A program made the position numbers and the translations under genes. From an uncultured Chitinophagaceae bacterium (GTDB lineage Bacteria; Bacteroidota; Bacteroidia; Chitinophagales; Chitinophagaceae), in contig CAKSVK010000055.1 of NCBI GenBank assembly GCA_934502905.1, forward strand, positions 1 to 19,977: a stretch of 19,977 bases of DNA, written 5' to 3'. Shown here in pieces: positions 1-7,352 of the stretch. Position 1 is the stretch's first letter, and each line of letters opens with the position of its first letter. A model generated the notes under the pieces. The model ran no database searches. It had not been told where the DNA came from and worked only from the letters and a program-made list of their open reading frames with translations.

Positions 1-103
1 CTGGAAAGGACGTTCAACCATATTGCTGGCGCAAGCCTTTTGTGCTTCTCGGGACAGAAGTCCCAAAAGAACATACGAAATACGGAGTCAGAGACATCCG
101 TAT
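1..103. repeat. 103-bp direct repeat, left copy (partner 385-487)
   Basis: Positions 1-103 match 385-487 at 101 of 103 bases; the only difference is a two-base change at 78-79 versus 462-463. Each copy carries cttttg-tg-cttct-cgggac-agaag-tcc-caaaag (37-69) and atacgga-N10-tccgtat (80-103). It probably starts further left, beyond the window. Confidence 0.85.
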
Positions 104-117
104 AGCATCTTTAATCG

Positions 118-409
118 CTGGTGCAAGTCTTGTAGCAAGAGCGCCGTGCGCAGCCAGATTTGTGCTCATACCATTCCTACGGACTGTGTCCGGGACCGTA
201 TGTCGACTGAACAATGAGATTACTTCGGGTATTCTTCCCTGGAAAGGACGTTCGACCATATTGCTGGCGCAAGTCTTGTAGCAAGAGCGCCGTGCGCAGC
301 CAGACTTGTGCCCATACCATCCCTACGGACTGTGTCCGGGACCGTATGCCGGCTGAACAATGAGATTACTTCGGGTATTCTTCCCTGGAAAGGACGTTCA
401 ACCATATTG
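118..409. repeat. 146-bp tandem direct repeat, two copies
   Basis: Unit 1 is 118-263 and unit 2 is 264-409, an exact 146-bp period. By eye they differ at 7 positions (about 95% identity), and all seven differences are transitions. Each unit holds two inverted repeats: ggygc-aagt-cttg-tag-caag-a-gcgcc near its start and tacgg...ccgta (with nested ggac-tgt-gtcc) in the middle. It ends in the core 'cttccctggaaaggacgtt'. There are no spacer-like variable segments, so it is not a CRISPR. Confidence 0.9.
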
Positions 410-487
410 CTGGCGCAAGCCTTTTGTGCTTCTCGGGACAGAAGTCCCAAAAGAACATACGCTATACGGAGTCAGAGACATCCGTAT
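385..487. repeat. 103-bp direct repeat, right copy
   Basis: Second copy of 1-103, with the same two hairpins (421-453 and 464-487). It ends about 20 bp before the stop codon of the minus-strand membrane gene at 507, so it forms that gene's immediate 3' flank. Confidence 0.85.
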
Positions 488-506
488 CGATCCCCACATT
501 TTCAGA

Positions 507-995
507 TTACTGCCTTTCTGCCTGCTGACGCTGATACCGCCGCAATAACCGCATACTTATCAGCACATTGATTGCCAGTCCCAGGTTAAATGCAAGCAGA
601 AACACAACCATCCCTTTAAGATAGGGCATAACATCAAAATCTTTCAGTTGCTCCGGAAGCGATTCTTTCGTCTTTTCCGCAAACTCACCGGCGTTCTGCC
701 ATACAGTAACAGCACTGATGATATTGGAAACAGCAAAGAACAATGCCAGGAAACCCACCATCCTGATGCCCATGGGTGTTTGGGAGCTTAAAGGAACAGA
801 GGGATCTTTCATGCTCCTGATCAACTGCAGGCTGGCATAACTATGCAGTACAATAGAGGCGATCAGCAATACCGGTAATAACATCATCATATTACCCATC
901 ATCAGCACGGCCATCAGGCCTGCGAAAACCCACATGCCGCCAATGATCAGGTTGATCCATGATAGTATGGCTGATATCTTAATTTCTGTTTTCAT
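507..995 (-). CDS. Small four-helix integral membrane protein, function unknown
   Basis: 162 aa, ATG start at 995 and TAA stop at 507. Four hydrophobic stretches are visible, at about residues 7-29, 34-60, 77-98 and 124-148. The third and fourth are joined by a charged segment (residues 101-121, rich in E, K and D), and the protein ends in a basic tail (RLLRRYQRQQ). TM1-TM2 is strikingly methionine-rich (GLMAVLMMGNMMMLLP). I do not recognise a family or catalytic motif. It starts 14 bp after the aspS stop on the same strand, so it is probably co-transcribed with aspS. It has no signal peptide beyond TM1 and would sit in the inner membrane. It is judged coding because of its length, coherent topology and position after aspS; function is unassigned. 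Confidence 0.8.
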   Translation of the reverse strand: MKTEIKISAILSWINLIIGGMWVFAGLMAVLMMGNMMMLLPVLLIASIVLHSYASLQLIRSMKDPSVPLSSQTPMGIRMVGFLALFFAVSNIISAVTVWQNAGEFAEKTKESLPEQLKDFDVMPYLKGMVVFLLAFNLGLAINVLISMRLLRRYQRQQAERQ

Positions 996-1009
996 TTTCG
1001 TTGTTTTAA

Positions 1010-2833
1010 CTACAAATCCGTTATCACCAGCCCCAGCTCATCCAGTTGCTTTTGATCGATGGAGGCAGGTGCATCCAGCATCACATCCCTTCCGCTGTTG
1101 TTTTTGGGGAAGGCAATAAAATCCCTGATGCTTTCGCTGCCGCCTAAAATAGCACACAACCTGTCGAAACCGAATGCGATACCACCATGTGGCGGGGCTC
1201 CATATTCAAAAGCACCCAGCAGGAAGCCGAATTTATGATCTGCCTCTTCAGGACTCATTGCCAGCGCAGCAAACATTTTTTCCTGCAGGTTGCGCTGGAA
1301 GATCCTGATAGACCCACCGCCGATCTCATTTCCGTTCAGCACCATATCATATGCATTCGCTTTAATACGGGCGTAGGGATGCTCCAGGTACTTTGCAGCA
1401 TCTTCAATTACCGGAGAATTATTTATCATTGTGGAAATATCATCCGGCCTGGGTGAGGTGAAAGGATGATGGCGGGCTACCCACCTGTTTTCTTCCTCTG
1501 CATATTCAAACAACGGAAAATCCAATACCCATAGCAGTTTAAATTCGCCGGCTTGTCTCAGTCCCAGTCTTTTTCCCATTTCCAGTCTCAACTCACTGAT
1601 GGCTTTCCGGGTCCTTTCTTCAGCGCCGGCCAGTATCAGCACCAGGTCGCCGGCAGCGGCGCCGGCGGCTTCTGCAATTTCCTTCAGCTTTTCCTCGGGG
1701 AAAAATTTATCGAAACTGCTCTTATAGGATCCGTCTTTATTACATTTTATAAAAGCCAGTCCCAGCATACCGATCTGCGGGCGTTTTACCCAATCCGTCA
1801 GCTCATCTGTTTGCTTGCGGCTATACTCGCTGCAGCCCGGCACCGCAATGGCCACCACTGTTGCTGCATCGTCAAACACCTTAAAGCCACTATGTAATGC
1901 CGCCAATGGCGCGCTCTTTTCCGGGAAAACGTGCGCGGGAAATTTCAGGTTGGCAACCTTCATCCCGAAACGGATATCCGGTTTGTCATTGCCGTAATGC
2001 CACATCGCATCCTCCCAGCTCATTCTTTCTATAACATCCGTATAATCTATCCCTTTCACCTCTTTGAATATCTGTCTGATCAGCCCTTCAAACATGATCA
2101 GTATATCTTCCTGTTCCACGAAACACATCTCGCAGTCTATCTGCGTGAATTCCGGCTGGCGATCTGCTCGCAGATCTTCATCGCGGAAGCAGCGGGTGAT
2201 CTGGTAATAACGGTCATACCCGCTTACCATCAGCAGTTGTTTAAACGTTTGCGGACTCTGGGGCAAAGCGTAAAATTCACCCTGGTTCATACGCGACGGC
2301 ACCACAAAATCCCTGGCACCTTCGGGTGTGGATTTTATCAGGAAAGGGGTTTCAATATCCATGAACCCGTTTTCATGCAGGTAGTTCCTTGCAGAGCGGT
2401 TAACAGCATACCGCAGCTCCAGGTTTTTCTTTACGAGGTTTCGCCGCAAGTCAAGATAGCGGTATTTCATACGAAGGTCTTCTCCCCCATCCGTATCATC
2501 CTGTATAGTAAATGGCGGTGTAGCGGATCTGTTAAGAATGGTATATTCGCGAACGGTAATCTCTATATCACCTGTAGGTAGTTGCGGGTTCTTACTGCTT
2601 CGTTCTGTAACGGTGCCCTTCACCTGCAAAACAAATTCCCTCCCCAGCGGACTACTCTCCAGTTGGAGATTTAATTCTTCTCCCAATAATAACTGGGTGA
2701 TACCGTACCGGTCTCTCAGGTCTACAAATGTGATAGCGCCAAATTTCCGGATGGTTTGTACCCAACCTGCCAGTGTCACCTCCTTTCCGATAGCTGATAA
2801 ACGTAACTCTCCGCATGTATGTGTTCTGTACAT
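1010..2833 (-). CDS. aspS: Aspartate--tRNA ligase (AspRS), bacterial type
   Basis: 607 aa, close to the usual ~590 aa of bacterial AspRS. It charges tRNA-Asp with aspartate in the cytoplasm. Domain order fits the bacterial form. The N-terminal OB-fold anticodon-binding domain lies at about 1-105 ([27 protein letters not shown]). Class II catalytic motif 1 follows at about 157-176 ([15 protein letters not shown]). Motif 2 is [18 protein letters not shown] at 216-233. The bacterial GAD insertion is at about 290-400, and motif 3 is GIAFGFDR at 551-558. All catalytic motifs are intact. The residue after RK in the OB-fold loop is Phe where discriminating or non-discriminating AspRSs often have Leu or His, so tRNA-Asn discrimination cannot be read off. 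ATG start at 2833, TAG stop at 1010; a TACCTTTG -7 element lies 22 bp upstream. Confidence 0.98.
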   Translation of the reverse strand: MYRTHTCGELRLSAIGKEVTLAGWVQTIRKFGAITFVDLRDRYGITQLLLGEELNLQLESSPLGREFVLQVKGTVTERSSKNPQLPTGDIEITVREYTILNRSATPPFTIQDDTDGGEDLRMKYRYLDLRRNLVKKNLELRYAVNRSARNYLHENGFMDIETPFLIKSTPEGARDFVVPSRMNQGEFYALPQSPQTFKQLLMVSGYDRYYQITRCFRDEDLRADRQPEFTQIDCEMCFVEQEDILIMFEGLIRQIFKEVKGIDYTDVIERMSWEDAMWHYGNDKPDIRFGMKVANLKFPAHVFPEKSAPLAALHSGFKVFDDAATVVAIAVPGCSEYSRKQTDELTDWVKRPQIGMLGLAFIKCNKDGSYKSSFDKFFPEEKLKEIAEAAGAAAGDLVLILAGAEERTRKAISELRLEMGKRLGLRQAGEFKLLWVLDFPLFEYAEEENRWVARHHPFTSPRPDDISTMINNSPVIEDAAKYLEHPYARIKANAYDMVLNGNEIGGGSIRIFQRNLQEKMFAALAMSPEEADHKFGFLLGAFEYGAPPHGGIAFGFDRLCAILGGSESIRDFIAFPKNNSGRDVMLDAPASIDQKQLDELGLVITDL

Positions 2834-2855
2834 TTCCTGCTTTTTATAAGGATGG

Positions 2856-2863
2856 CAAAGGTA
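2856..2863 (-). promoter_or_regulatory. Candidate aspS promoter -7 element (TACCTTTG)
   Basis: On the minus strand this reads TACCTTTG, a full match to the Bacteroidota -7 consensus TAnnTTTG, ending 22 bp before the aspS ATG. No clear TTTG -33 box is seen. Instead a 6-bp inverted repeat (GTAACA, 7-nt loop, TGTTAC; 2876-2894) occupies that position and could be an operator. Confidence 0.5.
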
Positions 2864-3034
2864 ATATAAAGCGGCGTAACAGCGTAATTGTTACCGTGAC
2901 AAGCGCGCCTGCGATCGTGGCATAAGTTATTACAGACCGCCTGTACCATCTTAAGGTACGCTGAAAAAGTACAATACGTCGCCAGCAGAAGATCACTTCC
3001 CGCTCTGCCTGGGCCAAACACAATGGTGGGGTTT

Positions 3035-3066
3035 AAAAAATAAAGCCGCAACAATGTGCGGCTTTA
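3035..3066 (-). terminator. Intrinsic terminator of efp
   Basis: Perfect 10-bp stem taaagccgca (3041-3050) and tgcggcttta (3057-3066) around a 6-nt loop. On the minus strand a run of six T (3040-3035) follows. It lies about 118 bp after the efp stop and isolates efp from aspS. Confidence 0.85.
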
Positions 3067-3183
3067 GTATAATTATGATGAATAAGATAGAGATTGTATA
3101 AACAAATCCTGGTTATAGAACGGGATAAGGCTGTGTTAACGGATTGCATCATATATGGTACAACCCCTATATCCCGATACACA

Positions 3184-3750
3184 TTATCCCTTCACTCTTT
3201 CCACGTATTCACCGGTTTTGGTGTTGATACGTATCTGCTCTCCCTCATCTACAAACAAGGGTACCATTACGGTGGCACCGGTTTCAATAGTAGCGGCTTT
3301 CAAGGTCCTGGTAGCAGTATCGCCTTTTATGCCAGGCTCACTGTAAGTAACGGTCACCACTATCTTATCGGGCAGCTCCACACTCATAGGCTGCTCGGTC
3401 TCGGTATTGATCAGTACGCCTACTTCCTGCCCTTCCTTCAGGAACTGGGGGGCATCTATCAGCTGTTCCTGAACAGCAATCTGCTCGAAAGTTTCATTGT
3501 CCATGAAATTATATCCGGTATCATCTTTATACAGGAACTGGTAGCCCTTTTTTTCCACTCTCACCGGGTGAATGGTATCGCCTGAATTCCAGGTTTTTTC
3601 AATGCTGCGGTTGTTATCGACCCCTTTTAGTTTGGCCCACACTTTGGCAGCTGCCCGCGCAGTTTTATTTTCCCCAAACTCTACAACACTATAGAGATTG
3701 CCATCCAGTTTCAGGATCATTCCACGACTGATATCTGATGTATTTGCCAT
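3184..3750 (-). CDS. efp: Elongation factor P with an Arg-tipped, non-PGKG loop
   Basis: 188 aa, normal EF-P length. EF-P binds between the P and E sites and relieves ribosome stalling at polyproline. Three beta-barrel domains are evident: KOW-like N-terminal (about 1-65), OB domain II (about 66-130, with FMDNETFEQ), and C-terminal OB (about 131-188, with EPGIKGDTATRTLKAATIET, VPLFVDEGE and TGEYVERVK). The unusual part is the tRNA-facing loop. Aligned ungapped to typical Bacteroidota EF-P, where the loop reads KPGKG, this one reads KTARAA (29-34), with Arg32 (codon 3655-3657) at the tip and no Pro-Gly. That argues against EpmABC-type lysine modification. Arg32 is the rhamnosylated residue in EarP-dependent EF-Ps, but their loop is SGRN-like, so modification here is open. 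No modification enzyme is in the window. ATG at 3750; TATATTTG element 24 bp upstream; own terminator downstream. Confidence 0.96.
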   Translation of the reverse strand: MANTSDISRGMILKLDGNLYSVVEFGENKTARAAAKVWAKLKGVDNNRSIEKTWNSGDTIHPVRVEKKGYQFLYKDDTGYNFMDNETFEQIAVQEQLIDAPQFLKEGQEVGVLINTETEQPMSVELPDKIVVTVTYSEPGIKGDTATRTLKAATIETGATVMVPLFVDEGEQIRINTKTGEYVERVKG

Positions 3751-3774
3751 ACGATTTAATTATAATAAGTGGCG

Positions 3775-3782
3775 CAAATATA
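3775..3782 (-). promoter_or_regulatory. Candidate efp promoter -7 element (TATATTTG)
   Basis: The minus strand reads TATATTTG, a full match to TAnnTTTG, ending 24 bp before the efp ATG. No good TTTG -33 box is seen. It lies back to back with the promoter of the plus-strand E1 operon in a 123-bp divergent intergenic region. Confidence 0.6.
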
Positions 3783-3861
3783 GCAGTTTTGCGCTAATCC
3801 ATCATTTTTCATATTCAAAAACCATATGATCCCGGATGGTATCATTTAAAAAAATTTCGGG

Positions 3862-3869
3862 TATTTTTG
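3862..3869 (+). promoter_or_regulatory. Candidate E1 operon promoter -7 element (TATTTTTG)
   Basis: TATTTTTG matches TAnnTTTG and ends only 4 bp before the ATG at 3874. Transcription would start about at 3874-3876. The mRNA would then be leaderless from 3874, or translation would begin at the second in-frame ATG at 3886. A short inverted repeat ATGAT-10-ATCAT sits just upstream (about 3826-3845). Confidence 0.5.
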
Positions 3870-3873
3870 CCTG

Positions 3874-6243
3874 ATGGAGCAGAACATGTCCTACGATAGC
3901 ATATCAGAAGAAAAACTGTCATTCGATCGTTTTCGGGAGGAAGTGTTGAACGACTACCGCCTGGTTTGCGAGAGCCGGGAAGCCAGCCTTCTGGGAAGGA
4001 AAGAAGTGCTTACCGGGAAGGCCAAATTCGGCATTTTCGGCGATGGTAAAGAAGTGCCCCAGGTTGCCTTATCGAAGTTTTTCCGCCCGGGCGATTTTTA
4101 TGCCGGCTATTACCGCGATCAAACTATTTCGTTTGCTACCGGGGCGGCTACTATAGAGGAGTTTTTTTCCCAATTGTATGCCAATCCCGACAAAAAACTG
4201 GAACCCCATAGCGCCGGGCGCCAGATGAACTCACATTTCGCATCTGCTATGATGGGAGATGACGGCGACTTCCTGGACCAGGTCAACCATAAAAATATTA
4301 CCAGCAGCATAGCACCTACCGCAGCCCAAATGCCAAGGGCTGTAGGACTCGCTTTTGCATCCAAGGTATACCGGGAGGTAGAAGCGGTAAAACAGTTCAC
4401 CGGCATGTCCAACAATGGAAATGAAGTATGCTTCTGCACCATCGGCGACGCCTCCATAGCAGAAGGTCATTTCTGGGAAGCTATCAATGCAGCCTCTGTG
4501 CTGCAGATCCCCCTGGCGATCTTTGTGTGGGATGACGGGTACGGCATTTCGGTTTCCTCGGAGGAGCAGGTAGCTAAAGGATCGGTATCCAGGGCGCTGA
4601 AAGGATTCCAGAAACAGGAGGGCACGAACGGTATAGATATTTACAGGGTGAAATGCTGGGATTATGCAGGCATGTGTGAAGTATTTGACCAGGCCATTCA
4701 GAAGATCCGGGACACCCATACACCTGCCATTTTTCATGTAGAAGAAGCCACGCAGCCACAGGGGCATTCCACGTCAGGAAGCCATGAGCGGTATAAGTCG
4801 GCTGAGAGGCTGGAGTGGGAAAGGAACTGGGATTGTAACCGGAAAATGAAAGAATGGATCGTTGCCAATGCCTTGTCTGACGAAGAAGAGCTGAACACCA
4901 TCGAAGCCGAAGCCAAGCGTTTTGTGCGTGAAAGCAGGCAACAGGCCTGGAACAAATACATACAGCCTATTAATGAGCTGGTAACAGAAAGCATAGAATT
5001 ACTTCAGCATATTCCCGATGAAACAGGTTATATCCGCGAAGCGATCACCACGCTGAAGAATAACCGCGAACCTGGCCGCAAAGAGGTTTTGAAAGCGCTG
5101 TCAACCGGCGTTTATTTCGGTCACTCTCCCGAAGTGAATGCTTTTTACCAGCAGCTTCAGTCTGAACTGAAAACCACATATACCAGTCATTTATATAATG
5201 AAGGAGTAAAGAGCCTTAAAAATGTGGAGCCGGTTGCCGTTACCTATGATGAGAACGCTCCGCTGCTGAATGGCTACCAGGTATTGAACAGGTATTTTGA
5301 CGCCTTGTTCAGCTATAACCCGAAAGTATTCGCCTTTGGTGAAGACATGGGGCTGATAGGCGACGTGAACCAGGGTTTTGCGGGTTTGCAGCAAAAACAT
5401 GGCTCGCAACGGATCTTCGATACCGGCATCCGGGAACTGACCATTATAGGCCAGGGAATCGGGCTGGCTATGCGGGGGCTTCGCCCTATAGCCGAGATAC
5501 AGTACGTGGATTACGTATTGTATGGACTGGAACCCCTGAGCGACGATGTAGCTTCCATGCACTACAGGACGGGGGGCAGGCAAAGTTGCCCGCTCATCGT
5601 ACGGACCCGGGGACACCGGCTCGAGGGCATCTGGCACAGCGGCTCACCCATGGGTATGATCATCAACTCCCTGCGCGGATTTCATGTGTGCGTACCACGC
5701 AACATGACCCAGGCGGCAGGCATGTATAATACATTGCTGGAAGTGAATGATCCGGCTATAATGATCGAATGCCTGAACGCATACAGGTTAAAGGAAAAGC
5801 TCCCCTCCAATCTCACCACCTTTAAAGTAGCTTTGGGTGTACCGGAGATCATGCGGGAAGGAAACGATGTAACCATCGTTTCTTACGGCGCTACCCTGCG
5901 TGTGGCACTTGAAGCGGCTGAGATATTAAGCAGAATGAACATCCAGTGCGAAGTAATAGACGTGCAGACCCTGTTACCTTTCGACACCAACCATACGATC
6001 CTTACGTCACTGCAAAAAACCAGCCGCATTATTTTTGCGGATGAGGATGTACCCGGAGGCGCCGCAGCCTATATGTTCAACAAAGTAATGGAAGAGCAGA
6101 ATGGATACCGCTGGCTGGATGTGGCACCAAGAACGATCACAGCAGAGGCAAACAGGCCGGCTTACGGATCAGATGGCGATTACTTCAGCAAGCCGAATAC
6201 AGAAGACTTTATAAGAGTGGTTACCGAAATGATGAAAGAATAA
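3874..6243 (+). CDS. Fused 2-oxoacid dehydrogenase E1 alpha/beta subunit (TPP-dependent)
   Basis: 789 aa single chain joining both halves of the thiamine-diphosphate-dependent E1 of a 2-oxoacid dehydrogenase complex (branched-chain or pyruvate type; substrate not readable). The alpha half is about 30-400. Its TPP/Mg motif starts GDASIAEGHF (191-200) and ends WDDGYGIS (219-226), where classical E1 alpha has GDG...NN. The Mg ligand Asn is therefore Asp here, as I recall for this fused Bacteroidota family. The segment TQPQGHSTSGSHERYKS is the phosphorylation-loop region. The beta half is about 460-789, with FGEDMG (488-493), IRELTIIGQG containing the TPP-activating Glu521, GLRPIAEIQYVDY, and the C-terminal transketolase domain (NDVTIVSYGA onward). 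E2 and E3 are not in the window. First of three plus-strand genes. The start is 3874 or, given the very close promoter, 3886. Fusion is natural, not a frameshift. Confidence 0.92.
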   Translation: MEQNMSYDSISEEKLSFDRFREEVLNDYRLVCESREASLLGRKEVLTGKAKFGIFGDGKEVPQVALSKFFRPGDFYAGYYRDQTISFATGAATIEEFFSQLYANPDKKLEPHSAGRQMNSHFASAMMGDDGDFLDQVNHKNITSSIAPTAAQMPRAVGLAFASKVYREVEAVKQFTGMSNNGNEVCFCTIGDASIAEGHFWEAINAASVLQIPLAIFVWDDGYGISVSSEEQVAKGSVSRALKGFQKQEGTNGIDIYRVKCWDYAGMCEVFDQAIQKIRDTHTPAIFHVEEATQPQGHSTSGSHERYKSAERLEWERNWDCNRKMKEWIVANALSDEEELNTIEAEAKRFVRESRQQAWNKYIQPINELVTESIELLQHIPDETGYIREAITTLKNNREPGRKEVLKALSTGVYFGHSPEVNAFYQQLQSELKTTYTSHLYNEGVKSLKNVEPVAVTYDENAPLLNGYQVLNRYFDALFSYNPKVFAFGEDMGLIGDVNQGFAGLQQKHGSQRIFDTGIRELTIIGQGIGLAMRGLRPIAEIQYVDYVLYGLEPLSDDVASMHYRTGGRQSCPLIVRTRGHRLEGIWHSGSPMGMIINSLRGFHVCVPRNMTQAAGMYNTLLEVNDPAIMIECLNAYRLKEKLPSNLTTFKVALGVPEIMREGNDVTIVSYGATLRVALEAAEILSRMNIQCEVIDVQTLLPFDTNHTILTSLQKTSRIIFADEDVPGGAAAYMFNKVMEEQNGYRWLDVAPRTITAEANRPAYGSDGDYFSKPNTEDFIRVVTEMMKE

Positions 6244-6251
6244 AACGCTTT

Positions 6252-6620
6252 ATGACCGAACATGTTAATCCCGCTGATGATATCAGCTCAGCCACCCGGG
6301 AGCTGAAAGCGAAAGTGGTAACCAAGGAGGATATCCGGTTTGTTGAATACTGGAAAGAACAGCGGAAGGGCTCCAGGTTCAAATATCACCTCATTTATAG
6401 TATTGCATGGGGCTTTATTGTAGGACTGTTCAGCTTTTTCATCATTATGTTCCTGGGTGGCATCAGCATCATCCCCATTGCACAGGACAATCACAAAATT
6501 GTAGTTATTGTAGCTGCCGGACTGGTAACAGGTACCATCATCACTTTTATTACCTGGAAGGTAAATGAAAGAAGGTATTTTAAAATACTGGATAAGGTGC
6601 GGCGGAATATGATGAATTAG
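6252..6620 (+). CDS. Small two-helix membrane protein, function unknown
   Basis: 122 aa, ATG 8 bp after the E1 stop and 22 bp before tadA, so it is probably in the same transcript. Residues 1-44 are charged and polar. Two hydrophobic segments follow (about 45-74 and 81-102), separated by a short PIAQDNHK turn, and the protein ends with a basic tail (NERRYFKILDKVRRN). This is a hairpin membrane topology with both ends probably cytoplasmic under the positive-inside rule. I recognise no family motif. Its spacing between two conserved genes supports expression, but nothing in it links it to E1 or to tRNA editing. Confidence 0.75.
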   Translation: MTEHVNPADDISSATRELKAKVVTKEDIRFVEYWKEQRKGSRFKYHLIYSIAWGFIVGLFSFFIIMFLGGISIIPIAQDNHKIVVIVAAGLVTGTIITFITWKVNERRYFKILDKVRRNMMN

Positions 6621-6642
6621 TTCTTCTATCAGCAAACCAACG

Positions 6643-7095
6643 ATGACGGATACCCAATATATGCAACTGGCCCTGGCGGAAGCGCAACGTGCATACGACG
6701 AAGGTGAAGTGCCGGTTGGTGCATTGATAGTTATGCAAAACAGGATCATTGCCCGGGGTCACAACCAGGTGGAGCTGCTGAACGATGCAACAGCGCATGC
6801 CGAAATGATAACATTGACATCAGCATTCAGCCACCTCGGCAGTAAGTACCTCCCGGAAGCTACTATATATGTTACCGTGGAACCGTGCCTGATGTGTGCC
6901 GGCGCTTTATACTGGAGCAAGATCGGCAAAATAGTTTTCGGGGCTTCCGACGAAAAGAACGGGAGCATCAGCCGGCCGCCGTTCTGCAACCACCCTGCAA
7001 CCACACCTTTTCATCCGAAAACCATCCTGGTAAAAGGGGTTTTAGAGAATGAGACCGCACAACTGATGAAGGATTTTTTTAAAGCCCGGCGATAG
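6643..7095 (+). CDS. tadA: tRNA-specific adenosine deaminase (A34 to inosine)
   Basis: 150 aa, typical for TadA. It deaminates adenosine at wobble position 34 of tRNA-Arg(ACG) to inosine, allowing decoding of CGU, CGC and CGA. The zinc-dependent cytidine/deoxycytidylate deaminase fold is clear: EVPVGALIV near the N-terminus, HAE at 52-54 (zinc-binding His52, proton-shuttling Glu54), and PCLMC at 81-85 (zinc-binding Cys82 and Cys85). The preceding NDATAHAEM and following GALYWSKIGKIVFGASDEKNG are characteristic of TadA rather than guanine or cytosine deaminases. A basic FFKARR tail closes the protein. Last gene of the E1 cluster; ATG 22 bp after the membrane protein. No T-rich terminator directly follows the stop; repeat hairpins begin about 60 bp downstream. 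Confidence 0.96.
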   Translation: MTDTQYMQLALAEAQRAYDEGEVPVGALIVMQNRIIARGHNQVELLNDATAHAEMITLTSAFSHLGSKYLPEATIYVTVEPCLMCAGALYWSKIGKIVFGASDEKNGSISRPPFCNHPATTPFHPKTILVKGVLENETAQLMKDFFKARR

Positions 7096-7157
7096 CTCCG
7101 GCTGCTTCTGCCAATGACATGTTATGCAATCTAATGTTAATCAACGATCTGTAGAAA

Positions 7158-7180
7158 GGTGCATCGCACCGTGAATATTT
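7158..7180 (+). repeat. Hairpin-plus-tail repeat unit 1 (GGTGC-ATC-GCACC + GTGAATATTT)
   Basis: Five-bp stem GGTGC (7158-7162), loop ATC, GCACC (7166-7170), followed by GTGAATATTT. It is related to the units at 7209-7230 and 17879-17903 by architecture and tail, not by stem sequence. Confidence 0.55.
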
Positions 7181-7208
7181 GTAATAAATGTAAAATAGGG
7201 TATCACTA

Positions 7209-7233
7209 GCCGCAGCGCGGCGAAATATTAATT
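7209..7233 (+). repeat. Hairpin-plus-tail repeat unit 2 (GCCGC-AGC-GCGGC + GAAATATTAATT)
   Basis: Five-bp stem GCCGC (7209-7213), loop AGC, GCGGC (7217-7221), then GAAATATTAATT. It aligns at 21 of 25 positions to the minus strand of 17879-17903, with stem differences that keep pairing. Confidence 0.65.
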
Positions 7234-7316
7234 GGGCTCCGTTAACGCCAGTCCAACTGAACATCGTTCGGGCAGGCGGTCTTCCATTTAATTCTATACT
7301 CCCTGTTATTTTTGTT

Positions 7317-7342
7317 GTTACTTTTTTGCGGAAAAAAGTAAC
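7317..7342. repeat. 11-bp perfect hairpin GTTACTTTTTT-GCGG-AAAAAAGTAAC
   Basis: Perfect inverted repeat with a 4-nt loop. It resembles an A/T-cored GTTAC palindrome I recall as an interspersed intergenic repeat in Bacteroidota; the T/A tracts are inside the stem, so it is not a textbook terminator. Confidence 0.6.
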
Positions 7343-7352
7343 GCAAAAAGCC

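Larger units (their letters stand above)
1..506. repeat. Mosaic of long direct repeats, non-coding, continuing off the left edge
   Basis: This stretch holds no convincing gene. A shared core (1-25, 239-263, 385-409; 'ctggaaaggacgttc' then [a/g] then 'accatattg') leads into one of two alternative continuations. One contains a cttct/agaag hairpin and an atacgga/tccgtat hairpin (copies at 25-103 and 409-487). The other contains a ggcgc/gcgcc hairpin and a tacgg/ccgta hairpin (copies at 118-239 and 264-385). Short open frames cross it on both strands, but they follow the repeats and do not resemble proteins. The window starts inside a core copy, so the array extends further left. Downstream of the minus-strand membrane gene at 507 no T-rich terminator is seen. 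Confidence 0.85.
2834..3183. other. Intergenic region between efp 3' end and aspS 5' end
   Basis: 350 bp without a credible gene; a 92-codon minus-strand frame overlapping it (2776-3054) runs into aspS and looks like chance. It holds the aspS -7 element, a GTAACA/TGTTAC inverted repeat (2876-2894), a GTACC-7-GGTAC hairpin (2943-2959), and the efp terminator (3035-3066). The remaining stretch 3067-3183 is AT-rich trailer of efp with no recognised element. Confidence 0.6.

Noticed and set aside
1..506. CRISPR array
   Set aside because: Repeat units are 103-146 bp and nearly identical end to end, with no short repeat alternating with unique spacers and no cas genes.
23..571. Several 60-90 codon frames in the left repeat region
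   Set aside because: They recur because the DNA repeats, on both strands, and have no conserved protein character.
1931..2581. 216-codon open frame on the plus strand
   Set aside because: Entirely antisense to aspS, within conserved catalytic motifs; typical shadow frame.
2776..3054. 92-codon minus-strand frame across the aspS 5' end and intergenic region
   Set aside because: It overlaps the aspS start and promoter and would begin inside the efp terminator; no protein-like features.
4231..4767. 178-codon open frame on the minus strand
   Set aside because: Antisense to the E1 alpha TPP region; composition looks like a shadow.
3874..6243. Frameshift-free fusion of two E1 genes as an assembly artefact
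   Set aside because: Fused alpha/beta E1 is an established Bacteroidota arrangement, and the linker and both halves are complete.
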